Shown here: in pieces, positions 41,675-50,887 of the stretch
Numbering within the stretch: the stretch's first letter is position 1
Layout: the number at the start of each line of letters is the position of its first letter
NCBI GenBank assembly: GCA_902774245.1
Contig: CACYHQ010000006.1
Location: 94,866-158,865, forward strand
Reading direction: 5' to 3'
DNA: 64,000 nucleotides
Source: an uncultured bacterium
Lineage (GTDB): Bacteria > Verrucomicrobiota > Lentisphaeria > Victivallales > UBA1829
Program-made: the position numbers and the translations under genes
The notes under the pieces: model-generated
Told to the model about the DNA's origin: nothing
Seen by the model: the letters and a program-made list of their open reading frames with translations, nothing else
The model's database searches: none

Positions 41675-44522
41675 ATTCTTTCCTCGTTACTTTCCAGGCG
41701 CCTTTGTTGTCGTTTGCCGACTCGTCCCATTCCAAACGGACGATGATCTTCGCCTCGCCCGTGATCTGGTCATAGAAGTTGTCGTATTGTTTGAGGGCGG
41801 GAGTGCGTTTGTCGTAGGCAGTATGGACCGCCGACGCGCTCATGGACGAATTGACGTTCCGGACGCGGCCGTTTGCATCGTTGCTGAACGCGCGGAATCC
41901 GGCGTCGTACAGGAGATTCTCCTCCTTGTCGGAGAGGACGCGTTCGAGCTGACTCGTGGCGGCGACGTCCTTGATGGTCTGCGCCAGCACGAGGATCGTC
42001 GCGCGCTTGAGCGGCTGCTTGTTCCATTTCAGCAGGTTGACCACGCGGCAGAAGATCTCCTCGGCTTCGGCGTCGTTCACGTTCTTCTTGATGATATGAT
42101 CCATCTGGGAATCGGAGGACGGATACTGGGTCGGGAAGACGGCGGTGCGGCGCGGCAGATTCCCGTGCGAAAGCGCGTAGGTCACGGCCTCGGAAAGATC
42201 CTTCGCGAGCGCGTCGGCATCCATGTCGCCGTTCTTGTCGGAGTCGACGGACTCGCCGACGATCGTTCCGCCGTCCGCGCTGCCGGTGTTCATCGCTGTA
42301 TAGGTGCGGTAGACCGGGAAGTTGGTGAAGAGGGACTTGAACGCGAACGGGGCGCTGCTGCCGCCGAACGAGGCGACGCAGTTCAGGTTGATCATGCCGA
42401 TGACCCAGTCATTGGTGCGGTCGGTGCTGGTCGCGAGCGCGACATGGTCCAGCAGGTGGCCGTCGCCGCTCTGGTAGGCGTCCATGCCGGTGCCCTTGGA
42501 CGGGGCGCACTTCAGGTTGATCGTCTGCCACGGAGCGCCGCGGTGGATCGCACCGAGTTCCCACAGGGAAATCATCTGGCCGTGCCGGATGTACGCCGTG
42601 GAGATGGAATCGTTTCCGGCGTAGGCGGGATCGGTCTGCTTCTCGTTGTCATGATAGGAGCCAAGGCTGATGGTATTGTTCCTTGTCCCGATGGTCGAAT
42701 TGACCCCGGTTTCCGTTTCCGAGAACGCCGGAGCGCTCCAGTCGTTGCGGCCGAGGTTGAGACGCGGATCGTTGGCCTGCGTGCCGAAGAAGAAACGTTT
42801 GCTGAAATCGCCCGCACCGGCGACCACAGATTCACCCGTGAAGATGCGTCCTGTCTGAAGCTGGGACGGCATGAGGGAGAGGTCGGCGTTGCGTCCGGAA
42901 TTATCCTGAAGAACGACGCGGTCAAGACTGAGCTTGACGTTGCGGACCTTGATATATTCATAGAAGTCGGAATCGTGTCCGAGCGGTCTGTCGTAGGGGC
43001 CACGTTCCGGCGTGGTCACGCTTCCGACAGCGTTGTTTTCGAGGTAGAACGAATAGGTCCTGTAACCGGAGTCGCCGTCGGCCGGGGTGACTTCCCACTG
43101 GGTCCCGGCATCGAACCGGACGGTCTGCGGGATCCAGGCTCCGGCGACAGGATTCAGGTATTCATAGCTGATCTCGCCGACCAGGATGGGATTGCGAACC
43201 CCGAACACGGCGTCGGCCCCGCTGGACGGATACATGTTCACGGTCTCGACGTCGATCTTGATTTCATGATTGTAGGTGCAGTCGGTATACCATATGTACC
43301 AAACTCTGGTCTGAGCCGGCGGATCGCCCACAAATTCGAAACGCTTCATCGGGAAGCCGAGGTGGCCGCCGACCGAGACGTCCGCATGGACCTCGTTGAT
43401 GTACGGGGTGCGCTTGTTGCCGGTGTAAGTCGGCTCGCCGCTGATCCAGTTGTCGTTGTCGGTCACGGGCGCGCGGTTGAAGGAGGCGTTGTAGTTGATG
43501 AGGTTGGCGATGGTCTGGTTGACATTGGCGCCGGATCCGGCATTGCGGAACCACGGGATCGCGTTCCGGATCGCATCGACGCCGATGGATTCCCAGTCGT
43601 TGCGGATCAGCGGGAACCGGTATTCCTCGCCGGAACCGCGGTCATACTTCGTGAGGTCGTTGATGGCGATCCCGTTCGGGCTGAACTTATTGTATTCCGC
43701 CTGGCTGGAAATATCGAAATACTGGTCGGCCATCATCTTGAGCTGTTTGTCGGAGGTGGAACCGCCTCCGCCGGTGAGGTCGTTGATGAAGACGTCGGCG
43801 TCGGTCCATCCGTCGGGCGATTTGTATTTGTCCCGGATCTTTTCCGGGGAGATCACAGACCGATAATCCCAGTTGTTGCGCGTGCTGCGGAAGATGAACT
43901 GCGGTTCGCAGGTCCAGCGGCCGAGGCGCTTCTGGAAGACCGAGTTGTCGAAATCGGAGTAATTGCGCTTTCCGATGGCGTTCGGGTTCAGCTGGTCGTT
44001 CTGGCCGATCGCGACGTAGGCATAACGGCCGTAGATGCGTTCCGTGGTCGTGTTGGAATCGCCGTAGCCGTTCTTGCTGAAGACGTACTCCCAGGAGGGG
44101 CAGCGGGAATCTTCGCGGTCGTAGTAGTTGGCCCGGTTGAAACGGAGCGGACCGTCATGGAACGAGAATAGGCCGGATCTCTCCAGTTTCCAAATCCAGT
44201 CGGACGCGTATTCGTTCGCGTTGGTGTTCTTCGGCTTGGTCGTGTTGTAGTTCGAGCAGACGTAGGAGGCATTTTCGGACTGCATCAGGGCCAGGATGGC
44301 GCGGTTGACGACGCCGTCGGCGAGGATCCTCGCCGCGGAGGTGTCGACGTATGCGGACGCGACCTTGCGGCCGGTCGAAGCACTGGAGGAAAAGATCATG
44401 GCGACGATCAGCGCCATGGAGAGGATGCATAGCGTGAAAAGGAGCGCGATGCCGTGTTCGCGGCGGGCGCGTGCGGCCCGTTTCAGCATCCGCTTCATCA
44501 TATTTGGATTATGCTGTATCAT
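41664..44522 (-). CDS. Very large PilX/GspK-like protein
   Basis: This 952-residue protein starts with a basic patch, then EHGIALLFTLCILSMALIVAMIFSS (about 23-47), the PilX-type membrane helix with short leader. The segment after it (ARILADGVVNRAILALMQSE) resembles PilX/GspK helices. The rest is a large extracytoplasmic region rich in Asn, Tyr, Asp and Gly. Ordinary GspK and PilX are about 150-350 residues, so this is about three times larger. It may cap the fibre and bind substrate or surface. AAGGAG lies 10 bases before the start. Confidence 0.7.
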   Translation of the reverse strand: MIQHNPNMMKRMLKRAARARREHGIALLFTLCILSMALIVAMIFSSSASTGRKVASAYVDTSAARILADGVVNRAILALMQSENASYVCSNYNTTKPKNTNANEYASDWIWKLERSGLFSFHDGPLRFNRANYYDREDSRCPSWEYVFSKNGYGDSNTTTERIYGRYAYVAIGQNDQLNPNAIGKRNYSDFDNSVFQKRLGRWTCEPQFIFRSTRNNWDYRSVISPEKIRDKYKSPDGWTDADVFINDLTGGGGSTSDKQLKMMADQYFDISSQAEYNKFSPNGIAINDLTKYDRGSGEEYRFPLIRNDWESIGVDAIRNAIPWFRNAGSGANVNQTIANLINYNASFNRAPVTDNDNWISGEPTYTGNKRTPYINEVHADVSVGGHLGFPMKRFEFVGDPPAQTRVWYIWYTDCTYNHEIKIDVETVNMYPSSGADAVFGVRNPILVGEISYEYLNPVAGAWIPQTVRFDAGTQWEVTPADGDSGYRTYSFYLENNAVGSVTTPERGPYDRPLGHDSDFYEYIKVRNVKLSLDRVVLQDNSGRNADLSLMPSQLQTGRIFTGESVVAGAGDFSKRFFFGTQANDPRLNLGRNDWSAPAFSETETGVNSTIGTRNNTISLGSYHDNEKQTDPAYAGNDSISTAYIRHGQMISLWELGAIHRGAPWQTINLKCAPSKGTGMDAYQSGDGHLLDHVALATSTDRTNDWVIGMINLNCVASFGGSSAPFAFKSLFTNFPVYRTYTAMNTGSADGGTIVGESVDSDKNGDMDADALAKDLSEAVTYALSHGNLPRRTAVFPTQYPSSDSQMDHIIKKNVNDAEAEEIFCRVVNLLKWNKQPLKRATILVLAQTIKDVAATSQLERVLSDKEENLLYDAGFRAFSNDANGRVRNVNSSMSASAVHTAYDKRTPALKQYDNFYDQITGEAKIIVRLEWDESANDNKGAWKVTRKEYAE

Positions 44523-44543
44523 GATGCACTTGCTCCTTCCCGG

Positions 44544-45182
44544 TCAAAGTTTCGGTTTCGGCTGTCCACGGTCGATGACGACCACACGGCGGAACTCGCG
44601 CTTGTTTGCATTTTTGAGGATGGCCTCCTTCGCGGAGGAATTGGCCTTGATGCGGCGGAGCGTCTTGCTGTCGACCAGCTCCAGACGGATCACGACGAGC
44701 GAGGGCAGGATCTTCTTGCCCTCGCCGTAATACGGCTTGATCTCGAAATCGGTCACGCCCTCGACCAGCTCGGTCTTGTTGCCGGAGCATTCACTCTTGG
44801 AAACATCAAAGGTGTCGCCTCCTTCATCAAACGAATAAATGAGAGTCTGATCGCCCTTGTCCCATTCATATCTCACGCCCACAATGGCGGTCTTGGCTTC
44901 TTTTTTCAGCTTCTCCGGACGGACCGTGGAGACCTTGAAATAACTGTCCTCGCTATACTGGAACGGCGTGAGATCGTCGTCCGTCTGCGAATAATACACA
45001 CACGTGAGGTCGTTCGCCATCATGTCCATGGCGATGCGGGCACGCTCGAACATCTCGGTGCGCTCGACGCCGGAACTCAGCACGGATTCGGTGGAGGAAT
45101 AGAACTGCATGAGTCCGAGCAGGAACACGGACAGAACGCTCATCGCGATCAGGACTTCAACCAGTGTAAAAGGCTTTCTCAT
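44544..45182 (-). CDS. Pseudopilin, GspJ-like
   Basis: This 212-residue protein has the leader MRKPFTLVEVLIAMSVLSVFLLG, with Pro at -1 and Glu+5. The soluble part has RARIAMDMMANDLTCVYYS, a typical GspJ/PilW helix. The ATG at 45182 is 8 bases after AAGGAG; a TTG two codons earlier is in frame but too close to the site. It is 12 bases downstream of the GspI-like gene and 21 bases before the large PilX-like gene. Confidence 0.82.
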   Translation of the reverse strand: MRKPFTLVEVLIAMSVLSVFLLGLMQFYSSTESVLSSGVERTEMFERARIAMDMMANDLTCVYYSQTDDDLTPFQYSEDSYFKVSTVRPEKLKKEAKTAIVGVRYEWDKGDQTLIYSFDEGGDTFDVSKSECSGNKTELVEGVTDFEIKPYYGEGKKILPSLVVIRLELVDSKTLRRIKANSSAKEAILKNANKREFRRVVVIDRGQPKPKL

Positions 45183-45194
45183 CGGCAAATCTCC

Positions 45195-45851
45195 TTATTC
45201 CACAGGTTTGTAATAGGTTGGGTCCAGGTACTCGCGCACAAACAGGCGGGACTGACGCGGATAGGCCGCGTTGGTACCGGAACCTTTCTTGTACGGCTTG
45301 CTGAGCGGCCAGGAAACTTCAATGAAAACGCGAACGAACGGCTGCTCGCCATTGTCCGGATGCTTGAGAGAGCTGTCGTTCATCCTGAGCGCAGGCTTCT
45401 TGATCTTGCCCGTCTCCCCGTCAACCGTCGTCAGGTTAAGATTGGTATCCGCTTCTCTCCAGCAGAGGACCTCGGCGGCAAAATCCGCGACTCCGCCCGG
45501 AGGGCCGAAGAGGAATGCAAAACGACCGTTCTGAAGCCCCGAGGCAGGTTCGACCTTATAGGACTCGTCCGCCCCCAATGTCATATTGGCATAATCTTTC
45601 GCCTGGGATTCAGAAAACGGACTTGGTTTTGTGGTCTTCAGGTCCTGAATCCATTCGAAATGATCCCAGGAGGCACTGTCGAGCTGCGCAATCACGGTAT
45701 TAGCGGCATCGGCGGCGAGCGTGTCGCCGACGGAGTCCGAAGTGGACTTGACGGCAACCGGCAGAAGCGCCATGATGGCGGCCACGCCGATCGCCGCGAC
45801 GGCCATCGCCACCGCGATTTCAATCAGACTGAAAAGTTTTTTTCTGCCCAT
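45195..45851 (-). CDS. Pseudopilin, GspI/PilV-like (operon head)
   Basis: This 218-residue protein starts MGRKKLFSLIEIAVAMAVAAIGVAAIMALLP. Glu+5 and the hydrophobic helix are kept, but Leu sits at the -1 position. The open frame extends 52 codons upstream with no leader-like features, so I take the Met directly before the prepilin leader. As first gene it probably sets expression of the minor-pseudopilin operon. The assembly ATPase, prepilin peptidase and secretin are not in this window. Confidence 0.78.
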   Translation of the reverse strand: MGRKKLFSLIEIAVAMAVAAIGVAAIMALLPVAVKSTSDSVGDTLAADAANTVIAQLDSASWDHFEWIQDLKTTKPSPFSESQAKDYANMTLGADESYKVEPASGLQNGRFAFLFGPPGGVADFAAEVLCWREADTNLNLTTVDGETGKIKKPALRMNDSSLKHPDNGEQPFVRVFIEVSWPLSKPYKKGSGTNAAYPRQSRLFVREYLDPTYYKPVE

Positions 45852-46053
45852 GGAGACCTGCTTTCCTGCTTGCCGGATCGCTCCGGCTGTTGTTTCCTGA
45901 TCCGTCCGCGCCGACCGGAAAGACGGCGCGGACCGCCGGATCGCGCATGGCATCCGGCGGCGGACCGGGGCAAACGCCCCGAAACTGGCAAAGAGCCTGA
46001 ATAACAATCCGCGGGAACAACTGCTTCTGAACCGGGAATCCGGCCCGGGGCGG

Positions 46054-46509
46054 TTATTCCGCGGAGAGGATTTCGAAGATTTTCTTGCGGTCGTCGCCGG
46101 CAGCGAGGATGCTGGGGATGACGTTGTCTTCTTTGAGGCGGGAGGAGATGCTGCCGAGAAGCTTCAGATAGGCTTCCGGATCGCGTTCGTCGGCCGCGAA
46201 GAAGACGGCGAGCTTCACAGGTTCCTCGTCGAGGGTCTTGTAGTCGGTGATCGGATTGCGGCAGACGACCACGATCACGAGCGGGGACGGGAAGCCGTTG
46301 ATGCGGATATGAGGGAGAGCAAGTCCTTTTCCGACGCCGGTGGTCATCATGCGCTCGCGCTTCAGGATCGCCTCGCGGATCTGGTCTTCGTCCATGGTGC
46401 AGCGGGTGCAGGCATGGGCGACGATGGCGTCAAGCACTTTCTTTTTCGTGTCGCAGTCCACGATCAGGATGGAGTCCTGCTGGAGGTACTTTACGAATTC
46501 CGGTTTCAT
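46054..46509 (-). CDS. ptsN: PTS EIIA domain protein, PtsN-like
   Basis: This 151-residue protein is a single EIIA(Fru/Ntr) domain. Phosphorylatable His67 lies in GLALPHIRI, preceded by the conserved REAILKRERMMTTGVGKG. There are no transport domains, so it is likely regulatory, as PtsN is for potassium and nitrogen balance in other bacteria. It could also be a sugar-specific EIIA. It lies between the pilin operon and mrp with about 200-bp gaps on both sides. Confidence 0.85.
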   Translation of the reverse strand: MKPEFVKYLQQDSILIVDCDTKKKVLDAIVAHACTRCTMDEDQIREAILKRERMMTTGVGKGLALPHIRINGFPSPLVIVVVCRNPITDYKTLDEEPVKLAVFFAADERDPEAYLKLLGSISSRLKEDNVIPSILAAGDDRKKIFEILSAE

Positions 46510-46680
46510 AGTATTTGCCTTTCTATAGGAGATTGGTGTGTATTCAGACGGGATAAAATATCCTCAAAACCGCGAAAATGCAAGCCTGTAACACGAAAAA
46601 CACGCATTTTTTTTGTCTTTTTCCATATTTTTCTTGCGTTTCAGGAGATTTCGGCGGCCGGAAGAAAGTTTTACGGCGCT

Positions 46681-46714
46681 CCGCCGGACACGGGAAAAAT
46701 GGCACGTCCGGCGG
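46681..46714 (-). terminator. Strong hairpin downstream of the Mrp gene
   Basis: CCGCCGGAC (46681-46689) and GTCCGGCGG (46706-46714) form a perfect 9-bp stem, 20 bases after the mrp stop on the minus strand. The T-run expected after a terminator is weak here (TAAAACTTT further on), so it may instead protect the mRNA end. Confidence 0.4.
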
Positions 46715-46734
46715 ATAAAGCGGCGGAAATCCGG

Positions 46735-47574
46735 TCAGGAATTCATCGCCAGCGCGGCTTTCGTGATGCCGGCGACTTCCGCGGAGACCGCGTCGGAATC
46801 CAGGAACCCCTGCGGGAGTCTTCCGGCGTCGCACGCAGCAAGGAATTTCGGATCGAGCGGAATCTGCGCGAGGAGGGCGAGACCTTCCTGGTTCGCGAGC
46901 TTTTCGCCGCCGCCGGAGGAGAAGAGCGCGTGTTTCGCGGAGCAGTCCGGGCAGACGTACGCGCTCATATTTTCCACGACGCCGAGGATGCGGACGTCAA
47001 GACGGTTGCAGAAGCTGATGCACTTGCGGCAGTCGGCGAGGGAGACTTCCTGCGGCGTCGTGACCACGATGGCGGCCTTATCGCCCTGGATCATCTGGCA
47101 GGCGGAAAGCGATTCGTCGCCGGTCCCGGGCGGGAAGTCGAGGATGAGGTAGTCGAGGTCGTCGCCCCAGTCCACTTCCTCGAAGAGCTGACCGAGCAGC
47201 CCGATCTTCGCCGGGCCGCGCAGGATCACCGCGTCGTCCGGGTTTTCGAGCAGGAATCCGATGGAGACGAGCTTCACGCCCGCGACGGAGAGCGGCACGA
47301 GTCCGGCCTCGGTGCCGTCAAGACGGCGGTCCGCCGCGCCGAACAGCGTCGGCTGGCTCGGTCCGTGGAAGTCGACGTCCAGCAGCGCGACCTTCATGCC
47401 TTCGCGCGCCAGAGCGACCGCGAGGCAGGCCGCGACCGTGCTCTTGCCCACGCCGCCCTTGCCGGACAGCACCATGATTTTGTGTTTGATCTTGTCGAGA
47501 CGGGAGGGTTTGCGTTCGCCGCAGGAACCCGCGGAGCCGCAGGTGGAGCAGGAACCGGTGCAGTTTTCTGACAT
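46735..47574 (-). CDS. mrp: Mrp/NBP35-type Fe-S carrier ATPase
   Basis: This 279-residue P-loop ATPase has the deviant Walker A GKGGVGKST at 38-46 and the CxxC motif in YVCPDC (about residue 208) that bridges an Fe-S cluster in the dimer. A Cys-rich N-terminus (CTGSCSTCGSAGSC, residues 5-18) resembles the extra cluster-binding tail of eukaryotic NBP35 and some archaeal forms, not E. coli ApbC. It likely delivers Fe-S clusters to target proteins. The gap from the dnaA stop is 91 bases. Confidence 0.9.
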   Translation of the reverse strand: MSENCTGSCSTCGSAGSCGERKPSRLDKIKHKIMVLSGKGGVGKSTVAACLAVALAREGMKVALLDVDFHGPSQPTLFGAADRRLDGTEAGLVPLSVAGVKLVSIGFLLENPDDAVILRGPAKIGLLGQLFEEVDWGDDLDYLILDFPPGTGDESLSACQMIQGDKAAIVVTTPQEVSLADCRKCISFCNRLDVRILGVVENMSAYVCPDCSAKHALFSSGGGEKLANQEGLALLAQIPLDPKFLAACDAGRLPQGFLDSDAVSAEVAGITKAALAMNS

Positions 47575-47665
47575 GAGTTCAATCCTTCAGGGTTGGTGGA
47601 GCGTGTGTATGTGCAGTATGAGGAATGCCGGATAAACAAGGAATACGTTCGCCGCGCGGGCCAGA

Positions 47666-49045
47666 TCAGCCGCGGAGCTTGCGCTGAAGCTGGTTCAGCA
47701 CGCCTTTGAGTTCCTCGTCCTTGAGCGAGTTCTCCTCGATCTGCTTCACGGCGTGGATCACGGTGCCGTGGGAGCGGCCGCCGAACGCGCGTCCGATCTC
47801 CTGATGCGGTCTGGACGTGAGCTTGCGGGAGAGGTACATGGCGATCATGCGCGGCTCGGCGATGTTCTTCGGCTTCTTCGGGCCGGTGAGATCGTAGACC
47901 TGGATGCCGAAGAACTCGGCGACGGCCTTCTGGATCTCCTCGATGGAGATCGCGCGGGACTCGGCTTCCTTTTCGAGCTGGTCGGAGAGGATGCGCTTCG
48001 CGGCCTCGAGGTCGATCTCCTGCTTCATGGCCGTGGCATACATGGAAAGGCACATCAGCGCGCCCTTCAGCGGACGGATGTTCGAGGAGATGCGTTCGGC
48101 GATGAACGACAGCACGTCGTCGCCGAGTTTCAGTCGGAGGCACTGCTGCTCCTGCTTCAGGATGGCGAGGCGCGTTTCGAACGACGACTGCGTGATCTGC
48201 GTGGTCACGCCGGAGACGAACCGGGAAACGAGGCGCGCTTCCAGGCCGGGGATCTCGGAGGGCTGGCGGTCGGACGTGAGAATGATCTGCTTGCCGAGGC
48301 CGTACAGCGTATTGAACGTGTTGAAGAACTCTTCCTGGAGGCTGGTCTTGTTGCCGAGCGTGTGGACGTCGTCGACGAGCAGGTAGTCCACGTTGCGGAA
48401 GGTCTCGCGGAACTCGTACATGGTCTTGGTGCGGAGGGAATCGAGGAACGCATTGAGGAAGTTTTCGCAGGACGTGTAGCGGACGCGCGCCTTCGGATTG
48501 TGGGCCCGGACCTCGTGCGCCACGGCGAGCAGCAGGTGCGTCTTGCCCATGCCGGAACCGCCGTAGATGTACAGGGGATTGATCGTGCCGGGGTTCTGCG
48601 CCGCGGAGAGCGCCGCGGTGTAGGCATAACGGTTTTCCTCGCCGACCACGAAGTTGTCGAACGAGTGCTTGCTGATGAGGGAGGCGAGCTCGGGGCTGAT
48701 CTCGTCGTCGTCCGCCGCGGGCTCGGCGGAGACCTGGGAGAAATCGGGATCGAAGCCGAGTCCGAGGTCCTCGGTTTCGTCGGTATCGAAGTAACCGGAC
48801 TCGAACACGACCTTCAGGCCGGGATGTCCGGCGGCGGTGAGCGCCTCGGAAATGAGGTCGCCGTAGTTTTTTGTCACGATGTCCGCAAAGAAATCATCCG
48901 AGGTCCCGATCACGATCTGGGCTTCATCGACTGAGATCGGCACCATCTTCTTGAACCACTGCTTGTACACTGCTTCGGATTTCGCCCTGATAAACCCGAC
49001 TGCTGACTGCCATACTTCGGAGGCGCTGCTTTCGCCGTGCGACAT
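47666..49045 (-). CDS. dnaA: Chromosomal replication initiator DnaA
   Basis: This 459-residue protein has domain I (about 8-85, VWQSAVGFIRAKSEAVYKQWFKKMVP), an acidic linker, and an AAA+ domain with Walker A GGSGMGKTH at about 158-166 and Walker B DYLLVDDVH. The C-terminal DNA-binding domain has the signature SRPHQEIGRAFGGRSHGTVIHA. AGAGG lies 6 bases before the start. dnaN does not follow; mrp does. The 660 bp upstream is gene-free, contains TTGACAA repeats and separates oppositely directed gene blocks, so it is a candidate origin region. Confidence 0.96.
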   Translation of the reverse strand: MSHGESSASEVWQSAVGFIRAKSEAVYKQWFKKMVPISVDEAQIVIGTSDDFFADIVTKNYGDLISEALTAAGHPGLKVVFESGYFDTDETEDLGLGFDPDFSQVSAEPAADDDEISPELASLISKHSFDNFVVGEENRYAYTAALSAAQNPGTINPLYIYGGSGMGKTHLLLAVAHEVRAHNPKARVRYTSCENFLNAFLDSLRTKTMYEFRETFRNVDYLLVDDVHTLGNKTSLQEEFFNTFNTLYGLGKQIILTSDRQPSEIPGLEARLVSRFVSGVTTQITQSSFETRLAILKQEQQCLRLKLGDDVLSFIAERISSNIRPLKGALMCLSMYATAMKQEIDLEAAKRILSDQLEKEAESRAISIEEIQKAVAEFFGIQVYDLTGPKKPKNIAEPRMIAMYLSRKLTSRPHQEIGRAFGGRSHGTVIHAVKQIEENSLKDEELKGVLNQLQRKLRG

Positions 49046-49371
49046 TTTCTTCCTCTAACTGTTCTCGTCGTATCGTTTTAGGTTGTTTTTTCAGAACTTG
49101 TTGACAATGCCCGGGGCGGCCCTTGAAAAAACCGTCCGGAGACTGTCCGGACAGAACGGCACAACGGTCCGCAAATCACGGGCGCAAAAAGGTTTCCGCG
49201 GGAAAAATCCGCGGCGGCTCTTCCACCTCGTTTTGAGCACAAACGCTGTATCGTTCCGATGATTCGGGACCCCATGCATGACTTTTTGAAAAATCAAGCC
49301 GTTTTCCCAAATTTTCCGCACTTTTTTTGAAGGTCGGAAAACCCTGCGAAAATCAACGACATACAGCTCTC

Positions 49372-49404
49372 TTGACAAGTTGTTGACAAGTTATTGACAA
49401 TCGT
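49372..49404 (+). repeat. Three tandem 11-bp TTGACAA repeats
   Basis: TTGACAAGTTG, TTGACAAGTTA and TTGACAATCGT start at 49372, 49383 and 49394, one helical turn apart. A related TTGACAAT lies at 49101, close to the dnaA start. They could be binding sites for DnaA or a regulator. Confidence 0.75.
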
Positions 49405-49650
49405 TGTCGTCATCCGGCATCCAAAACGCGGTGCGGACGTCCTTCCCGGACCGGAAACCGGACGACCGAACCACACGAAACCGCCGGAGCGGCGTCATGA
49501 AGACGCGCACGCCGGAGCGATGCAGGGGGAAAGGCCGGACGGATGCCGGAATCGCGAAGAACGCTATCTTTAATTTGCACCATTTTTCCGATTTAGCAAG
49601 TCGAAAACGAAGGATTTTTCGGACTTTTGCCGTATCCTGTTGATTTCATG

Positions 49651-49678
49651 TTGAAAAAAATAATTTCGGGTGCATATT
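49651..49678 (+). promoter_or_regulatory. Predicted promoter of the NagA-like operon
   Basis: TTGAAA (49651-49656), 16-bp spacer, CATATT (49673-49678) in TGCATATTAT. It lies 33 bases before the chosen start. Confidence 0.55.
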
Positions 49679-49711
49679 ATGTTATCACTTTTTTTCATGG
49701 AGCGTATTATT

Positions 49712-50878
49712 ATGGAGAAAAAACGTCGCATTCTGTTCCTGCTGGACCACTGTCTGACCCCGTACGAGCGGATCGAAAGCTGCGGCATCCTGTGCGAAAA
49801 GGACACCATCATCGCCATCGGCGGAGAAACGGCGTTCTCGCAGGACGAGCCGGGACTTCAGGTCGTCAAGCTCAAAGACGCCTACGGCCTGCCCGGATTC
49901 ATCGACACGCATATCCACGGCCTCGGCGCGGACGTGATGCCCGACCTCAACGGGCAGGACCCGCTCCACGAGATGAGCAGGATCCTCGCCCGGCACGGAG
50001 TCACCACGTTCTTCCCCACGATCGTCTCGCTCCCGCGCTATACCATGATTGAACAGGTCGATGCCATGTGCGGTTCGATCCAGAGCGGCTACAAGTACGC
50101 CGAGCCGCAGGCGCTCCACCTCGAAGGGCCGTTCATCAACCCCCAGAAACGCGGCGACCAGATCGCGTCGAACATCTCGCCGGTCGACCTCGGATTCGCG
50201 CGCGAGCTTTTCGAGGCGGGACGCGGCCGCATCAAGGTCATGACGTTCGCGCCGGAAATGCCGAACGCCGTGAAGCTGGTCGAGCTCATGCTCGAACACG
50301 GCGTGATCCCGTCCATGGGGCACAGCCTCGCGACCGAATCCGAGACGCTCGAGGCGATCGAGGCGGGCGCGCACCGCTGCACCTACATCTTCAACGCCAT
50401 GCCAGCCCTCTACCACAGGTCGTCCTCCCTCACCGCGATCGCCCTCACCGACGACCGCGTGACCATCGAGATCATCGTCGACGGCCTCCACCTGCACCCG
50501 ACCATCGTGAACTTGATCGTACGCTGCAAGCCCGCCGACAAGATCGTCGTCATCAGCAACGCCGTCGTGCTGGAGCACAACAGAGAGGTCGACGGACAGT
50601 CGGGCGTCGTCCGCATGGGCGACGGCGTGATCTCCGGCTCCACCATGACGCTCGACAACTCCTGGCTCCATCTCCTCAGCTACGGCAACATGGACGAATC
50701 CCTCGCCGCCGCATGCGTCTCCACCAACCCGGCGAAGGACCTCGGCCTCATCACCCGCGGCGAGCTCCGCCCCGGCAAGCGCGCCGACATCACCATTCTC
50801 GACACGAAGACCAACCGCGTCCGCATGACCGTCTCCCGCGGCAACATCATCTACGACTCCGAAAATCCCGACCTCTGA
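49712..50878 (+). CDS. nagA: N-acetylglucosamine-6-phosphate deacetylase family protein, atypical active site
   Basis: This 388-residue amidohydrolase-fold protein keeps the NagA layout: PGFIDTHIHG (His67, His69), LHLEGPFINP (Glu138), MGHSLAT (His204) and DGLH (His260). Two key positions differ. The metal-binding His of the usual THL-x-NAM motif is Tyr225 (CTYIFNAM), and the catalytic Asp of the usual TDA motif is Asn283 (ISNAVV). It may have lost or changed activity despite its family. The start at 49712 has GGAG 9 bases upstream; longer starts lack a site. The nearest amino-sugar gene is nagB at 60.8 kb. Confidence 0.75.
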   Translation: MEKKRRILFLLDHCLTPYERIESCGILCEKDTIIAIGGETAFSQDEPGLQVVKLKDAYGLPGFIDTHIHGLGADVMPDLNGQDPLHEMSRILARHGVTTFFPTIVSLPRYTMIEQVDAMCGSIQSGYKYAEPQALHLEGPFINPQKRGDQIASNISPVDLGFARELFEAGRGRIKVMTFAPEMPNAVKLVELMLEHGVIPSMGHSLATESETLEAIEAGAHRCTYIFNAMPALYHRSSSLTAIALTDDRVTIEIIVDGLHLHPTIVNLIVRCKPADKIVVISNAVVLEHNREVDGQSGVVRMGDGVISGSTMTLDNSWLHLLSYGNMDESLAAACVSTNPAKDLGLITRGELRPGKRADITILDTKTNRVRMTVSRGNIIYDSENPDL

Positions 50879-50887
50879 TCCGCACCT

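Larger units (their letters stand above)
49046..49711. other. Gene-free divergent region upstream of dnaA, candidate origin
   Basis: A 666-bp stretch lies between dnaA (minus) and the NagA-like gene (plus). It holds TTGACAAT at 49101-49108, three tandem 11-bp TTGACAAGTTR-type repeats at 49372-49404, GC-rich inverted repeats (for example CCGCGG around 49197-49215) and a nagA promoter at the right end. No perfect TTATCCACA DnaA box is seen. Short open frames here lack ribosome sites. Confidence 0.5.

Noticed and set aside
49372..49404. TTGACA repeats read as -35 boxes for a plus-strand gene
   Set aside because: No -10 box follows at 16-18 bp from any copy, and the 11-bp tandem spacing fits a protein-binding array better than promoters.
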